DNA of 64,000 nt. It comes from Propioniciclava sp. MC1595 (GTDB lineage: Bacteria; Actinomycetota; Actinomycetes; Propionibacteriales; Propionibacteriaceae). Position numbers and translations under genes: made by a program. The DNA is taken from the NCBI RefSeq assembly GCF_017569205.1, contig NZ_CP071870.1, forward strand, positions 1,426,001-1,490,000. Direction: 5' to 3'. Every line of letters starts with the position of its first letter. Within the stretch, counting starts at the first letter, position 1. This document shows, in pieces, positions 50,069 through 59,829 of the stretch. Below the pieces are notes generated by a model. The model was given only the letters and a program-made list of their open reading frames with translations, was not told where the DNA came from and did not search any database.

Positions 50069-51232
50069 ATGCGCAAGGTCGTCCTCATCCCCGACTCCTT
50101 CAAGGGGACCATGTCCTCGTCCGAGATCTGCTCGATCATGGCCGCGGCGATCGGCCGGCACGTCCCGGACGCCGGGGTGGTCCAGCTGCCCGTGGCCGAT
50201 GGGGGCGAGGGGAGCGTGGACGCGTTCCTCGCCGCCGTCGGAGGGGAGCGGGTCACGACCACGGTCACGGGCCCATTCGCCGGTGAGCCGGTCGAGGCGT
50301 TCTACGGCCGGCTCCCCGACGGCACCGCCGTCATCGAGATGGCAGCCGCCGCCGGATTGCCGCTCGTCGACGGCCGCCAGGCGCCCGACCGCACCACCAC
50401 CCACGGCGTCGGCGGGCTCATGCTCGCCGCCGCCCGGGCGGGGGCCCGGCACCTCATCGTCGGTGCCGGGGGCAGCGCCACCAACGACCTCGGGATGGGT
50501 GCGGCCGCAGCCCTCGGCGTCCGGTTCGTGGACGCCGAGGGCGGGGCCTTCGTGCCCACCGGCGGGACGATCAACAAGATCGCGCGGATCGACGCGAGCG
50601 GCCTCGATCCGGCCGTCGCCGCCTGCCGGGTGACGGTCATGTGCGACATCGACAACCCCTTGCACGGCGAGCGGGGGGCCGCCCACGTGTTCGGTCCGCA
50701 GAAGGGGGCCACGCCCGAGCTGGTGGCCGAGCTCGACCGGCAGCTGGTCCTCGGCGCCCAACTGATCGAGCGCGACCTGGGGGTGTCGATCGCCGACGTC
50801 CCCGGGGCCGGCGCGGCAGGGGGGCTGGCCGGGGGGCTCATGGCCTTCGTCGGGGCCGAACTCCGGCAGGGGATCGACGTGGTCCTCGACGCGGTCGACT
50901 TCGAGGCGGTCCTCGACGGGGTCGACCTCGTCTTCACCGGCGAGGGGAAGATCGATTCCCAGTCCCTGTCGGGCAAGGTCGTGGTCGGGGTCGGGCGGCG
51001 GGCCGCGCCGCTGGGCGTCCCGGTCGTGGCGGTGGTGGGGGACATCGCCGACGGCTTCGAACCGGTCTACGACGAGGGCGTCACCGCCGTGTTCAGCATC
51101 AACAACCTGGCCATCGACTTCCCCCGCGCCAAGCTCCGCGCGCGCCAGGATCTCGCGCTCACCATGGACTCGATCCTCCGGTTCTCGCGGGCCCTCGGCC
51201 GGGTCGCACCCCCGACGGCCGAGCCGGGCTAG
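50069..51232 (+). CDS. glxK: Glycerate 2-kinase (GlxK/GarK family)
   Basis: 387 residues. Family signatures: VVLIPDSFKGTMSSSEICSI, LPVADGGEGSVDAFLAAVGG, IEMAAAAGLPLV, HLIVGAGGSATNDLGMGAAA ALG, VMCDIDNPLHGERGAAHVFG PQKGA, and VFTGEGKIDSQSLSGKVVVG V. Phosphorylates D-glycerate with ATP to 2-phosphoglycerate in the cytoplasm. Intact although its presumed permease and regulator are deleted. Confidence 0.96.
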   Translation: MRKVVLIPDSFKGTMSSSEICSIMAAAIGRHVPDAGVVQLPVADGGEGSVDAFLAAVGGERVTTTVTGPFAGEPVEAFYGRLPDGTAVIEMAAAAGLPLVDGRQAPDRTTTHGVGGLMLAAARAGARHLIVGAGGSATNDLGMGAAAALGVRFVDAEGGAFVPTGGTINKIARIDASGLDPAVAACRVTVMCDIDNPLHGERGAAHVFGPQKGATPELVAELDRQLVLGAQLIERDLGVSIADVPGAGAAGGLAGGLMAFVGAELRQGIDVVLDAVDFEAVLDGVDLVFTGEGKIDSQSLSGKVVVGVGRRAAPLGVPVVAVVGDIADGFEPVYDEGVTAVFSINNLAIDFPRAKLRARQDLALTMDSILRFSRALGRVAPPTAEPG

Positions 51233-51271
51233 GCTGGCGCGCGGTCGGAGCAGCCCACCCGAAGGAGCGCC

Positions 51272-52354
51272 ATGCGACACCACGAGTTCTCGGTCGTCTA
51301 CACCGACCGCGCCCTGCATCACGCCGCCCCCGAGTTCATGGCCGCGCTCAGCGACACCGTCGACATCCTGCGGTCCGCCTACTCCGCGCCCCACGCCACC
51401 GTCGTGCCAGGCACCGGGACCGCCGGCATGGAGTCCGTCGCCCGCCAGTTCGCCACCGGACGCCGGGTGCTGATCCTCCAGAACGGCCTGTTCTCCTACC
51501 GGTGGCGGCAGATCCTGGACGCCTCAGGTGCGGCCGCCGAGTACCGGGTGCTGTGCGCCCGGCAGGGCGACGACCGCGGCTGGTCGCCGGCCCCGCTGGA
51601 CGAGGTGCTCGCCGAGATCGAGGCCTTCGCGCCCGACGTCGTGTGCGCCGCCCAGGTCGAGACATCGGCCGGCATCCTCCTGCCGCCGGAGTACATCGCC
51701 GCCGTGGGTGCCGCCACCCGTGCAGCCGGCGGGCTGTTCGTGCTGGACGCCATCGCCGCCGGCTGCCTGTGGACGGACCTCGGCGCCACCGACGTCGACG
51801 TCCTGATCAGCGCGCCCCAGAAGACCTGGGGCGGCAGCCCCTGCGGTGCGTTCGTCGTGATGTCCGACCGCGCCCGCGCCCGGCTTGCCCCGTCGACCAC
51901 CTTCAGCGGGGACCTGTCCGCGTGGCTGCGGGTGAGCGAGAACGCCGAGAAGGGCGTGGCCGACTACCACGCGACCATGCCGACCGACACCATCGCCAGG
52001 AACGTCGCGGTGATGCAGGAGGTCCGCGCCGAAGGCTTCACCCGCTGCACCGACCTGCAGGGGGAGCTCGGCCGCAAGGCCCGGGCCGCGCTGGAGCAGC
52101 GAGGCTTCGCCTCGGTCGCCGCGGACGGGGCCCAGGCGCCCAGCGTGGTCGTCTCTTACGCCGAGGCCGCCGACATGGTCGCGCGCCTCGACGCCGCCGG
52201 CATCCGCGTCTCCGCCGGAGTGCCGCTGCACTGCGGTGAGGGCGCCGACTTCCGCACCTTCCGCATCGGGCTGTTCGGCCTCACCAAGCTGCGCGACATC
52301 GACGGCACCGTCGCCGACCTGTCGGCTGCACTGGACGCCGCTGCCGCTGGGTGA
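51272..52354 (+). CDS. Class V aminotransferase, serine/alanine-glyoxylate type
   Basis: 360 residues, PLP fold type I. The PLP Lys is in VLISAPQKTWGGSPCGAFVV, the preceding Asp in LFVLDAIAAGCLW, N-terminal VVPGTGTAGMESVARQFATG and C-terminal FRIGLFGL. It starts 39 bp after glxK. A serine:glyoxylate or alanine:glyoxylate aminotransferase gives hydroxypyruvate or glycine; the former, after reduction, yields glycerate for GlxK, so the pair makes a plausible serine-glycerate route. Exact substrates inferred. Confidence 0.85.
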   Translation: MRHHEFSVVYTDRALHHAAPEFMAALSDTVDILRSAYSAPHATVVPGTGTAGMESVARQFATGRRVLILQNGLFSYRWRQILDASGAAAEYRVLCARQGDDRGWSPAPLDEVLAEIEAFAPDVVCAAQVETSAGILLPPEYIAAVGAATRAAGGLFVLDAIAAGCLWTDLGATDVDVLISAPQKTWGGSPCGAFVVMSDRARARLAPSTTFSGDLSAWLRVSENAEKGVADYHATMPTDTIARNVAVMQEVRAEGFTRCTDLQGELGRKARAALEQRGFASVAADGAQAPSVVVSYAEAADMVARLDAAGIRVSAGVPLHCGEGADFRTFRIGLFGLTKLRDIDGTVADLSAALDAAAAG

Positions 52355-52393
52355 CCCCCCGGCGCCTTGATCTCGGGGTGACGAGCCGAAACG

Positions 52394-53191
52394 ATGGAGC
52401 GCATGGCAGACGAGCAACGACGCAGGGTCCTGATCACCGGCGCGACGGGCGGGATCGGGCGCCTCCTTGAGGAACGCCTGGCCGGCGACTACGACGTAGT
52501 CCCCCACGGGCGGACACCGAGGAAGCCCGAGCACGAGCAGACGCTGCGGCGAGCCGACTTGGAGGACTATGGCGAGGTCCTGGCGCTCATGGACGGCATC
52601 GACACCGTGGTGCACCTGGCCGGGGCGGCGTCCCCGGAGTCGACGTGGGACGACGTGCTCGGACCCAACATCATCGGCCTGCGCAACGTGCTGGAGGCCT
52701 GCCGGGAGGCCGGCGTCCGCCGCGTGGTGTACGCCTCGTCGAACCACGCCATGGGCATGTACGACCGTCATGAGGACTGGCCGGTCTACCCGCACCACCT
52801 GCCGCGCCCCGACTCTCTCTACGGGGTGAGCAAGGTGTTCGGCGAGACGCTGGGCCGGTTCTACCACGAGGAGCACGGGCTGGAGTTCATCGCGCTGCGC
52901 ATCGGCTGGGTCACCCCCGACCCGACCGAGACCGACGAGGACATCCTCCACGCGATGTGGCTCAGCGAGGACGACACCGAGCGCGTCTTCCGCCGGGCCA
53001 TCGAGGCCGACTGCCCCTTCGGGCTCTTCTACGCGATCTCCGACAACCCCAACCGCCGGTGGAGCATGACGAACACCATGCTCGACCTCGGCTACCGGCC
53101 CCAGGACGACTGGACCCAGCTGCCCGGCGCCGACGAGGAGGTCGTCGAGGGCGGCGCCGCGGTGCGCGACACCTGGCCCGAGGGTTCGTGA
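52394..53191 (+). CDS. NAD-dependent epimerase/dehydratase family protein
   Basis: 265 residues, extended short-chain dehydrogenase. Glycine motif VLITGATGGIGRLLEERLAG, Asp in RRADLEDYGEVLALMDGI, Ser in VVYASSNHAMGMYDRHEDWP and catalytic YGVSK (YxxxK). This set resembles uronate dehydrogenases. A second ATG at 52403 has a better-placed GGAG. It is followed by a tocopherol-cyclase-like gene whose ATG overlaps its TGA. Confidence 0.85.
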   Translation: MERMADEQRRRVLITGATGGIGRLLEERLAGDYDVVPHGRTPRKPEHEQTLRRADLEDYGEVLALMDGIDTVVHLAGAASPESTWDDVLGPNIIGLRNVLEACREAGVRRVVYASSNHAMGMYDRHEDWPVYPHHLPRPDSLYGVSKVFGETLGRFYHEEHGLEFIALRIGWVTPDPTETDEDILHAMWLSEDDTERVFRRAIEADCPFGLFYAISDNPNRRWSMTNTMLDLGYRPQDDWTQLPGADEEVVEGGAAVRDTWPEGS

Positions 53192-54234
53192 TGGGGGTCC
53201 CGGACGCCGTGCGCTCGATCCTGTCCCGCTACCGGGCCACCGGCGCCGACCTGCCCTTCGGCGACCCGACCCGCGCCCACGGGGTCGACATGGAGGGCTA
53301 CTTCTGGCGGTTCACCGACGTCGGCTCCGGACGTGTCCTGATCGCGCTCATCGGCGTCAACCGTTCCCCACGCGGGCCGTGGGCCACCATCGGGGTGGCG
53401 ACCTCGCCGGGGGACGGCGTCCCGGCACGCCTCGTCACGCACGCCCTCGACGGTGCCTGGGCCGACCCGGACGCCGTGGGCGCGCGCTCCGACGACGCCT
53501 TCGTCGGTGACGACCGCCGCCTGCGCGTGGACGTGCCAGGCGCCCACCTCGACCTGGTCATCTCCGAACCCTGGCGGTGGCCGCACCGGGCCTTCGGGGG
53601 GTCCAGCGTCTTCCAGACGGTGCCCGGCCTGAACCAGTACTGGCACCCGTGGCTCCTGGGCGGGACGGCGTCCGGGTCGGTAGAAGTGGACGGCGACCGC
53701 TGGCAGCTCACCGGTGCCCAGGTCTATGGGGAGAAGAACTGGGGGAGGGGCGGGTTCCCCGAGAGCTGGTGGTGGGGCCAGGCCCAGGGGTTCGCGGACG
53801 CCGACGCCTGCGTCGCCTTCGCCGGCGGCGAGGTGTACGCCGGGCCGCTCCGGACGGAGGTCACCGGGCTCGTCGTGCGCCTGCCCGGCGGGCGCGTCGT
53901 GCGCCTCGGCAACCCCGGCACCTCTCCGGTACGGGCGCGGGTGGCCGACGACACGTGGACCCTGCGCGGCCGCGGCGGGGGCTGGTTCATCGAGGTGGGC
54001 GCCCACGCGCCCCTCGAGCAGGCCCACGTCCTGCCCGTCCCGTTGCCCGCCGAGCACCGGAACACGCCCGGGGCCCTCGAACACCTCTCCGGCGAGCTCG
54101 CCGTGACCGTGCGTCGGCACGGTTCGCTGGTGTGGCAGGGGAGCAGCCGGCTGGCCGGCCTGGAGCACGGCGGGCTGGCCCGCACCGAGGCCGAGCTCGC
54201 CCGCCGCGGAGGGGAGCCCTCACCCCGTCCGTGA
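53191..54234 (+). CDS. Tocopherol cyclase-like protein
   Basis: 347 residues from ATG 53191, which shares a base with the epimerase stop (TGATG). Lipocalin-like double-domain pattern: MEGYFWRFTDVGSGRVLIAL IGVN, WRWPHRAFGGSSVFQTVPGL NQYWHPWLLGGTASGSVEV, YGEKNWGRGGFPESWWWGQA Q. The YGEKNWG...P-x-x-WWWGQA motif is the hallmark of the tocopherol-cyclase/DUF-type family found in plants, cyanobacteria and also actinobacteria, where the substrate is unknown. No isoprenoid genes are adjacent. Confidence 0.85.
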   Translation: MGVPDAVRSILSRYRATGADLPFGDPTRAHGVDMEGYFWRFTDVGSGRVLIALIGVNRSPRGPWATIGVATSPGDGVPARLVTHALDGAWADPDAVGARSDDAFVGDDRRLRVDVPGAHLDLVISEPWRWPHRAFGGSSVFQTVPGLNQYWHPWLLGGTASGSVEVDGDRWQLTGAQVYGEKNWGRGGFPESWWWGQAQGFADADACVAFAGGEVYAGPLRTEVTGLVVRLPGGRVVRLGNPGTSPVRARVADDTWTLRGRGGGWFIEVGAHAPLEQAHVLPVPLPAEHRNTPGALEHLSGELAVTVRRHGSLVWQGSSRLAGLEHGGLARTEAELARRGGEPSPRP

Positions 54235-54259
54235 CGCCCTGACCCCGTAGGGTGCAGCC

Positions 54260-54613
54260 ATGGCGATCGAGATGGGGGCCGACGAGTTCGAGGGCTACGT
54301 CAACGAGGCGCTCGACTCGATCCCCGACGAGCTGATCGACCTGCTCGACAACTGCATCATCGTCATCGCCGACGACGCCCCGCCCGAGGACCCGGAGCTG
54401 CTGGGGCTGTACGAGGGCATCCCGCTCACCGAGCGCGGGGTCAGCTACGGGGGCGTACTGCCCGACACGATCTCGATCTTCCGCAATCCGACCCTCGCGA
54501 TCTGCGACACGGTCGAGGACGTCATCGACGAGGTGCACATCACCGTCGTGCACGAGATCGCGCACTTCTTCGGCATCGACGACGACCGACTGCACGAACT
54601 CGGTTACGCCTGA
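54260..54613 (+). CDS. Zincin-like metallopeptidase family protein
   Basis: 117 residues. The zinc motif VVHEIAHFFGIDDDRLHELG (HExxH plus a third ligand) is at the C-terminus; the N-terminus is FEGYVNEALDSIPDELIDLL and FRNPTLAICDTVEDVIDEV lies between. This is the small actinobacterial metallopeptidase family (HExxHxxGxxD). Substrate unknown. No signal peptide. Confidence 0.9.
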   Translation: MAIEMGADEFEGYVNEALDSIPDELIDLLDNCIIVIADDAPPEDPELLGLYEGIPLTERGVSYGGVLPDTISIFRNPTLAICDTVEDVIDEVHITVVHEIAHFFGIDDDRLHELGYA

Positions 54614-54686
54614 CCCGCAACCTTCCGCGGTGGTGCTGCGTCCGACAAGGTGGGGCACCCCCCCTCCGGAGGACAGGAGGCACCCC

Positions 54687-55731
54687 ATGAAGCTCGTCCG
54701 CACGTTGCTCACCGCCCTGGCCGGCGCGGCCGTCCTGGCCGCCGGCCCCGTTCTCGGCGCCCCTGCCGCAGCCGCGCCCGCGCCCGCCGCCGCAGCCGCG
54801 CCCGCGGCGTCCGGGTTCGTCGACGTGCCGCCCGGCACGGCCTTCGCGGACGCGATCGCGTGGGTCGACCAGCGCGGCATCGCGACCGGCTGGCCTCGGG
54901 AGGAGGGCACCCGTGAGTACCGGCCGCTGTCCCCGGTGAACCGGGACGCCATGGCCGCGTTCCTCCACCGGATGGGACGAGCCGTTCGGCTGCCCGACCT
55001 ACCGGCCACTGGCCCCGACCGCCCGCGACGCGATGGCGGCGTTCCTGTACCGGTTCGTCATGGGCGGGCCGACCCCCGGGGCGAACACCTGTGGCGACCA
55101 GCGCCACGGCCGCGACTGGGAAACCCTGCCCACGACCAAGCGGGTCGTCGCGCTGACCTTCGACGGCGGCGCCTCGAACGCCGCGGTGGATCGGATCCTG
55201 TCGACGCTGCGGGCCAAGGACGTCCCGGCCACCTTCTTCGTCACCGGTGACTTCGCCCGCCGCTACCCGAACTCGGTGCGGGCCATGGCGGCGGCCGGGC
55301 ACCCGGTCGGCAACCACTCGGTGACCCACCCGGAGTTCACCAAGCTCACCGCGGACCAGATCCGTGCCGAGCTCAACGGCGCCGACGCGGCCATCGCGCC
55401 GCTCACCGGGCGGTCGACGCAGCCCCTGTTCCGCTAGCCGTTCGGCTACCGGAACACCACGACGACGACGGTGGTCAACGCCGCCGGCTACGTGCCGTTC
55501 CGCTGGACCGTCGACAGCCTCGGGTGGCAGGGCACCTCCGGCGGACGCTCGGCCGCCTACGTGTGCCAGCGCGTCCTGGGCACGGTGCAGCCGGGCCAGG
55601 TCGTGCTCCTGCACGTGGGGGCCCACCCGACCGACTGCTCGACGCTGGACGCCGACGCGCTGTCCTGCATCATCGACGGCACCCGCGCCCGGGGCTACGG
55701 ATTCTTCTCCTTGGACGCCTTCGCCCGGTGA
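54687..55731 (+). pseudogene. SLH-domain polysaccharide deacetylase, frameshifted and with an internal stop
   Basis: Starts at ATG 54687 with a signal peptide (LVRTLLTALAGAAVLAAGPV LGAP), then an S-layer homology repeat (FVDVPPGTAFADAIAWVDQR GIATGW to MAAFLHRM). About 54975-55000 the frame changes and a second partial SLH repeat follows (TYRPLAPTARDAMAAFLYRF V). The NodB deacetylase domain is VVALTFDGGASNAAVDRILS, FFVTGDFARRYP, GNHSVTHPEF. An in-frame TAG at 55435-55437 interrupts LFR-stop-PFGYRN, after which the same frame continues through DSLGWQG and VLLHVGAHPTDCSTLDADA. Two lesions suggest a dead wall-modifying enzyme. Confidence 0.88.
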
Positions 55732-55735
55732 CCCG

Positions 55736-56884
55736 TCAGGTCAGGACGACCGGCACCCGCGCGTACCCCCCGACCGGGGCGACCTCGCGCTCGGCCGGCT
55801 CGTCCGGCGCCCACGCGATCCAGTCGGTGGCGGCCAGCGCCTCCTGAACGGCGACGCGCAGTTCGAGCGTCGCCAGCGGACGCCCCGGGCACACGTGCGG
55901 ACCGATGCCGTAGACGAGGTTGTGCTCGGCGTTCGCCGCGGGGTCGAACGCGTCGGGATCGGAGAACACCGCGGCGTCGCGGTTGGCCGAGGTCCAGTGC
56001 AACTTCAGGTGGGCGCCCTCGGGGATGTCGACGCCGGCCACGTGCACCGGACAGGTCGTCTTCCGCCGGTTGCTGAGGAACGGGTCGTCGATGCGCAGCA
56101 CCTCGTCGATCGCGGCGTCCAGCTCGGCGTTGCCCACCCCCGCCCGCAGCCGACGCTGCACGTCGGGGTTGTCGGCCAGGAACGCGAACAGGACGCCGAC
56201 GCACAACGCGATCGAGCCCAGGTCGCCGCCGGTCCAGTTGCGCAGGATCGACACGATCTCCTCGTCGGTGAACGGCCGGCCCTCGACGGTGTCGCGCATG
56301 AGCTGGGTGGTGAGGTCATCGGGGGCGGCGTCCAGGTCGGTGCGCCGGGGGTCGGTGATCGAACGGATGATCGCGTCGAAGTCGGACGCCACCACTGCGG
56401 TCCGCGACCGGTCGCCCGAGCGGGTGGCGGCGTGGTTGTCGGCCATCCACGCGAGCAGGTGCGGCTCGTGGTCGGCGGGCCAGCCCAGCCACGCGCTCTG
56501 CGCGCGGACCGCGAACATCGCGCCGACGTCGTGCACGGCCTCCACCGTCCCGCCGCGCGGGAGCGAGGCGAACAGGTCACGCGCGATCCCGCGGAACACC
56601 GGCTCGAACGGGGCCAGCGCCTCGTCGGTGAAGTACCGGTCGAGGGTCGCGCGGGCCGCGCGGTGGGCGTCCCCGTCGAGGCCGTTGGGCACCTGCAGGT
56701 GCTGGGAGACCGCGTTGCTGAACCGCTCGGCGTCCGAGGCGGCCTCGACGACGTCGGCGTGGCGCAGCAGCACCCACTCGCCGCGCGCGTTGCGCACGAC
56801 GCGGTGGTCGGGTCGCAGTTCGTCGGTGTACGCGCGCAGGTCGCGGCCGGACGGGTCCAGTTCGTCGGGGATGTGGTCGCTCAC
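55736..56884 (-). CDS. Cytochrome P450
   Basis: 382 residues. Heme-Cys motif VYGIGPHVCPGRPLATLELR, ExxR in IDEVLRIDDPFLSNRRKT, and I-helix SILRNWTGGDLGSIALCVGV in which the usual acid-alcohol pair is replaced (G-G-D-L-G-S). Monooxygenase or related oxidative enzyme; substrate unknown. No ferredoxin neighbour. Transcribed toward the deacetylase pseudogene, with stops 4 bp apart. Confidence 0.93.
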   Translation of the reverse strand: MSDHIPDELDPSGRDLRAYTDELRPDHRVVRNARGEWVLLRHADVVEAASDAERFSNAVSQHLQVPNGLDGDAHRAARATLDRYFTDEALAPFEPVFRGIARDLFASLPRGGTVEAVHDVGAMFAVRAQSAWLGWPADHEPHLLAWMADNHAATRSGDRSRTAVVASDFDAIIRSITDPRRTDLDAAPDDLTTQLMRDTVEGRPFTDEEIVSILRNWTGGDLGSIALCVGVLFAFLADNPDVQRRLRAGVGNAELDAAIDEVLRIDDPFLSNRRKTTCPVHVAGVDIPEGAHLKLHWTSANRDAAVFSDPDAFDPAANAEHNLVYGIGPHVCPGRPLATLELRVAVQEALAATDWIAWAPDEPAEREVAPVGGYARVPVVLT

Positions 56885-56942
56885 AGCGGTCCTTCTGCTC
56901 GGTGCGGGTCAGTCCCGATCGTAGGCCATGGACGGGCGCAGA

Positions 56943-57008
56943 CAGGCTGTCGGCGGTGGGAGGGCGGGCTCTCGGCGCTGGGAAGGCGGGCTGTCGGCGG
57001 TTCAGACC
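56943..57008. repeat. 22-bp imperfect tandem repeat, three units
   Basis: Three units beginning CAGGCTGTCGGCGGTGGGAG, CGGGCTCTCGGCGCTGGGAA and CGGGCTGTCGGCGGTTCAGA, period 22. The last unit runs into the stop of the HAD gene. Possibly degenerate intergenic repeat; no function seen. Confidence 0.5.
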
Positions 57009-57829
57009 AACAGGCGGCGGACCTGGGCGCCCACGCCCGACTCGGCGTTGCTGCCGATGACGGGGAACCGCTCCCTCAGGGCGGGGTGCCCGTTCGCCAT
57101 GACGAACGGCATCCCGGCGTACTCGAGCATCGCCAGGTCGTTGGGCATGTCGCCGAACGCCGCCACCTCGGCCGGGGTGATGCCGCGCTCGTGGGCCAGG
57201 CGGGCGATCGTCACCGCCTTGGAGACCCCCGGTGCGCTCACCTCGAGCAGGGCCTTGCGGCCGCGGGCCACCGAGTGCGTCACCTCGGCGCGCCCCGCCA
57301 GCACCGCGGACGCCCGCGCCACCAGCTCGTCGGGGTCGGCGTCCTCGTGGGCGGCCAGGAACTTGACCACCTCGCGGGAGCCCGCCAGTACCTCCGCCCA
57401 CACGCCCTGGACCGTGACCGCGGCCTCGTCCTCGGGCGAGCGCGAGGAGTCGGGCACGTGGCCGGTCCAGCTGGGTTCGCTGCGGAAGGTCCGCCCCTCC
57501 TCGAGCGCGAACAGCAGCCCGGGCACCGCGGCGCGCAGGTCCTGGGCGAGGTCGGCGATCAACTCGGGGGCGAGCGGGTGGCTCGTGACGACCCGGTCGG
57601 CGTGAAGGTCGTACACGGCGGCGCCGTTGCTGGCCACCACCAGGGGGTCGGCGTCAGCGATGGGGTCGAGGCAGCCCAGCCAGCGCAGAGGGCGACCGGT
57701 GGCCACCACGATGACGACCCCGGACGCCGCGGCCTCCAGCACGGCGTCGGCGTCGGCGTCGCTGATGCGCCCGGACGGGTCGAGGAGCGTGCCGTCGAGG
57801 TCGGTGGCGATGAGGCGGACCGCGGTCAC
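57002..57829 (-). CDS. HAD-superfamily (Cof-type) phosphatase
   Basis: 275 residues from GTG 57829. HAD motif I RLIATDLDGTLLDPSG, motif II VVIVVATGRPL, motif III Lys in KAVTIARLAHERG, motif IV AAFGDMPNDLAMLEYAG. C2-cap type sugar or nucleotide phosphatase. Overlaps the upstream membrane-protein stop by 4 bases (GTGA). Confidence 0.92.
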   Translation of the reverse strand: MTAVRLIATDLDGTLLDPSGRISDADADAVLEAAASGVVIVVATGRPLRWLGCLDPIADADPLVVASNGAAVYDLHADRVVTSHPLAPELIADLAQDLRAAVPGLLFALEEGRTFRSEPSWTGHVPDSSRSPEDEAAVTVQGVWAEVLAGSREVVKFLAAHEDADPDELVARASAVLAGRAEVTHSVARGRKALLEVSAPGVSKAVTIARLAHERGITPAEVAAFGDMPNDLAMLEYAGMPFVMANGHPALRERFPVIGSNAESGVGAQVRRLLV

Positions 57830-58665
57830 AGGCGCGGGTCCGGTGTGGGGGAGGAGGCCGACGCGCTCGGGCCCGGGCTCTCCGCGGGGGACGCCGGCGA
57901 CGGGGAGGCCGAGTCGGGGGAGGGAGACGCCGAATCCGGCGAGGGCGACCCTGACTGCGGGGACGGTGAGGCAGAGTCGGGGGAGGCCGACCCCCCGCCC
58001 GAGCCGGAGGCCGACGTCGGAACCGGCGGCGGGGGCGACTGCGGCGGGGTGGCCTGGAAGATCAGGATCGCGATCAGCACCGCGAGCGCCATCAGCAGCA
58101 TCATGATCAGCCACGACACCAGGATCGAGAGCCAGCCCGCCCGGTCGTGGCGGCCGGGCCAGGGCAGCGGCCACTGGCGTGCGAGGCCGGGGCGGACCTT
58201 GTCGACCCACGGCAGTTCGTAGTCCGGGCCCGAGGGCGTCCCCTTCGGCGGGAGCCAGCTCAGGTCGACCTCGGCGAGCACGCGCTCGGCCTCGGCGGTG
58301 GCGGCGGTGGTCCCGTCCCAGGCCAGCGCGACCCAGGACGCCTCCGGCGTCGCGTCGGGCGGCTGGGGCGTGTCGGCGGGGGCGACGTACTTGTGCCCGA
58401 GGCGTCCGCCCTGCTGGCCGCGGCCGCCGCGGGCGAGGACGGTGTCGATGTGCATGCGGTCGACGGTTCCGGCGAACCGGTCGACGGCCGCAGCGTCGGC
58501 GGTGGCGCCCTCGCTGAGCATGACCACCATCACGTGCTCGCCGGACTCGGCGTGGGCGGTGTACGCGACGCCCGACGGGGTTGCGGCCAGGCGTGCGTCG
58601 AGCCACCAGTCGCCCACCTTCGGCGGGTCGACCGCGAGGAGCGGGTACAGCAGCGGCTCGGTCAT
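57826..58665 (-). CDS. Membrane protein with Pro/Ser repeat tail
   Basis: 279 residues from ATG 58665 (MTEPLLYPLLAVDPPKVGDW). A soluble N-terminal domain (about 1-150) is followed by one long hydrophobic segment (LSILVSWLIMMLLMALAVLI AILIF) and a low-complexity tail of repeated P-S-P-D-S-A-S units. The N-terminal half resembles no catalytic family I can name; MVVMLSEGATADAAAVDRF suggests a kinase-like or regulatory fold. Divergent from moxR with 97 bp between starts. Function unknown. Confidence 0.8.
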   Translation of the reverse strand: MTEPLLYPLLAVDPPKVGDWWLDARLAATPSGVAYTAHAESGEHVMVVMLSEGATADAAAVDRFAGTVDRMHIDTVLARGGRGQQGGRLGHKYVAPADTPQPPDATPEASWVALAWDGTTAATAEAERVLAEVDLSWLPPKGTPSGPDYELPWVDKVRPGLARQWPLPWPGRHDRAGWLSILVSWLIMMLLMALAVLIAILIFQATPPQSPPPPVPTSASGSGGGSASPDSASPSPQSGSPSPDSASPSPDSASPSPASPAESPGPSASASSPTPDPRL

Positions 58666-58762
58666 CGCCGCCCATTGTGCCTGATGGCTCCGACCCTCCA
58701 GCAGGAGGCCCGGAACGACCGGGTAAGGTTGCCGCGTCCGAGACTGTGAGGAGACAACGCGC

Positions 58763-59818
<1,056 letters not shown>

Positions 59819-59829
59819 GGACCGCTGAC

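Noticed and set aside
49904-51394. 496-codon minus-strand frame
   Set aside because: Antisense to glycerate kinase, which has strong family motifs.
55364-58222. 952-codon plus-strand open frame
   Set aside because: Runs through the deacetylase remnant and antisense to the P450 and HAD genes, with no recognisable motif.
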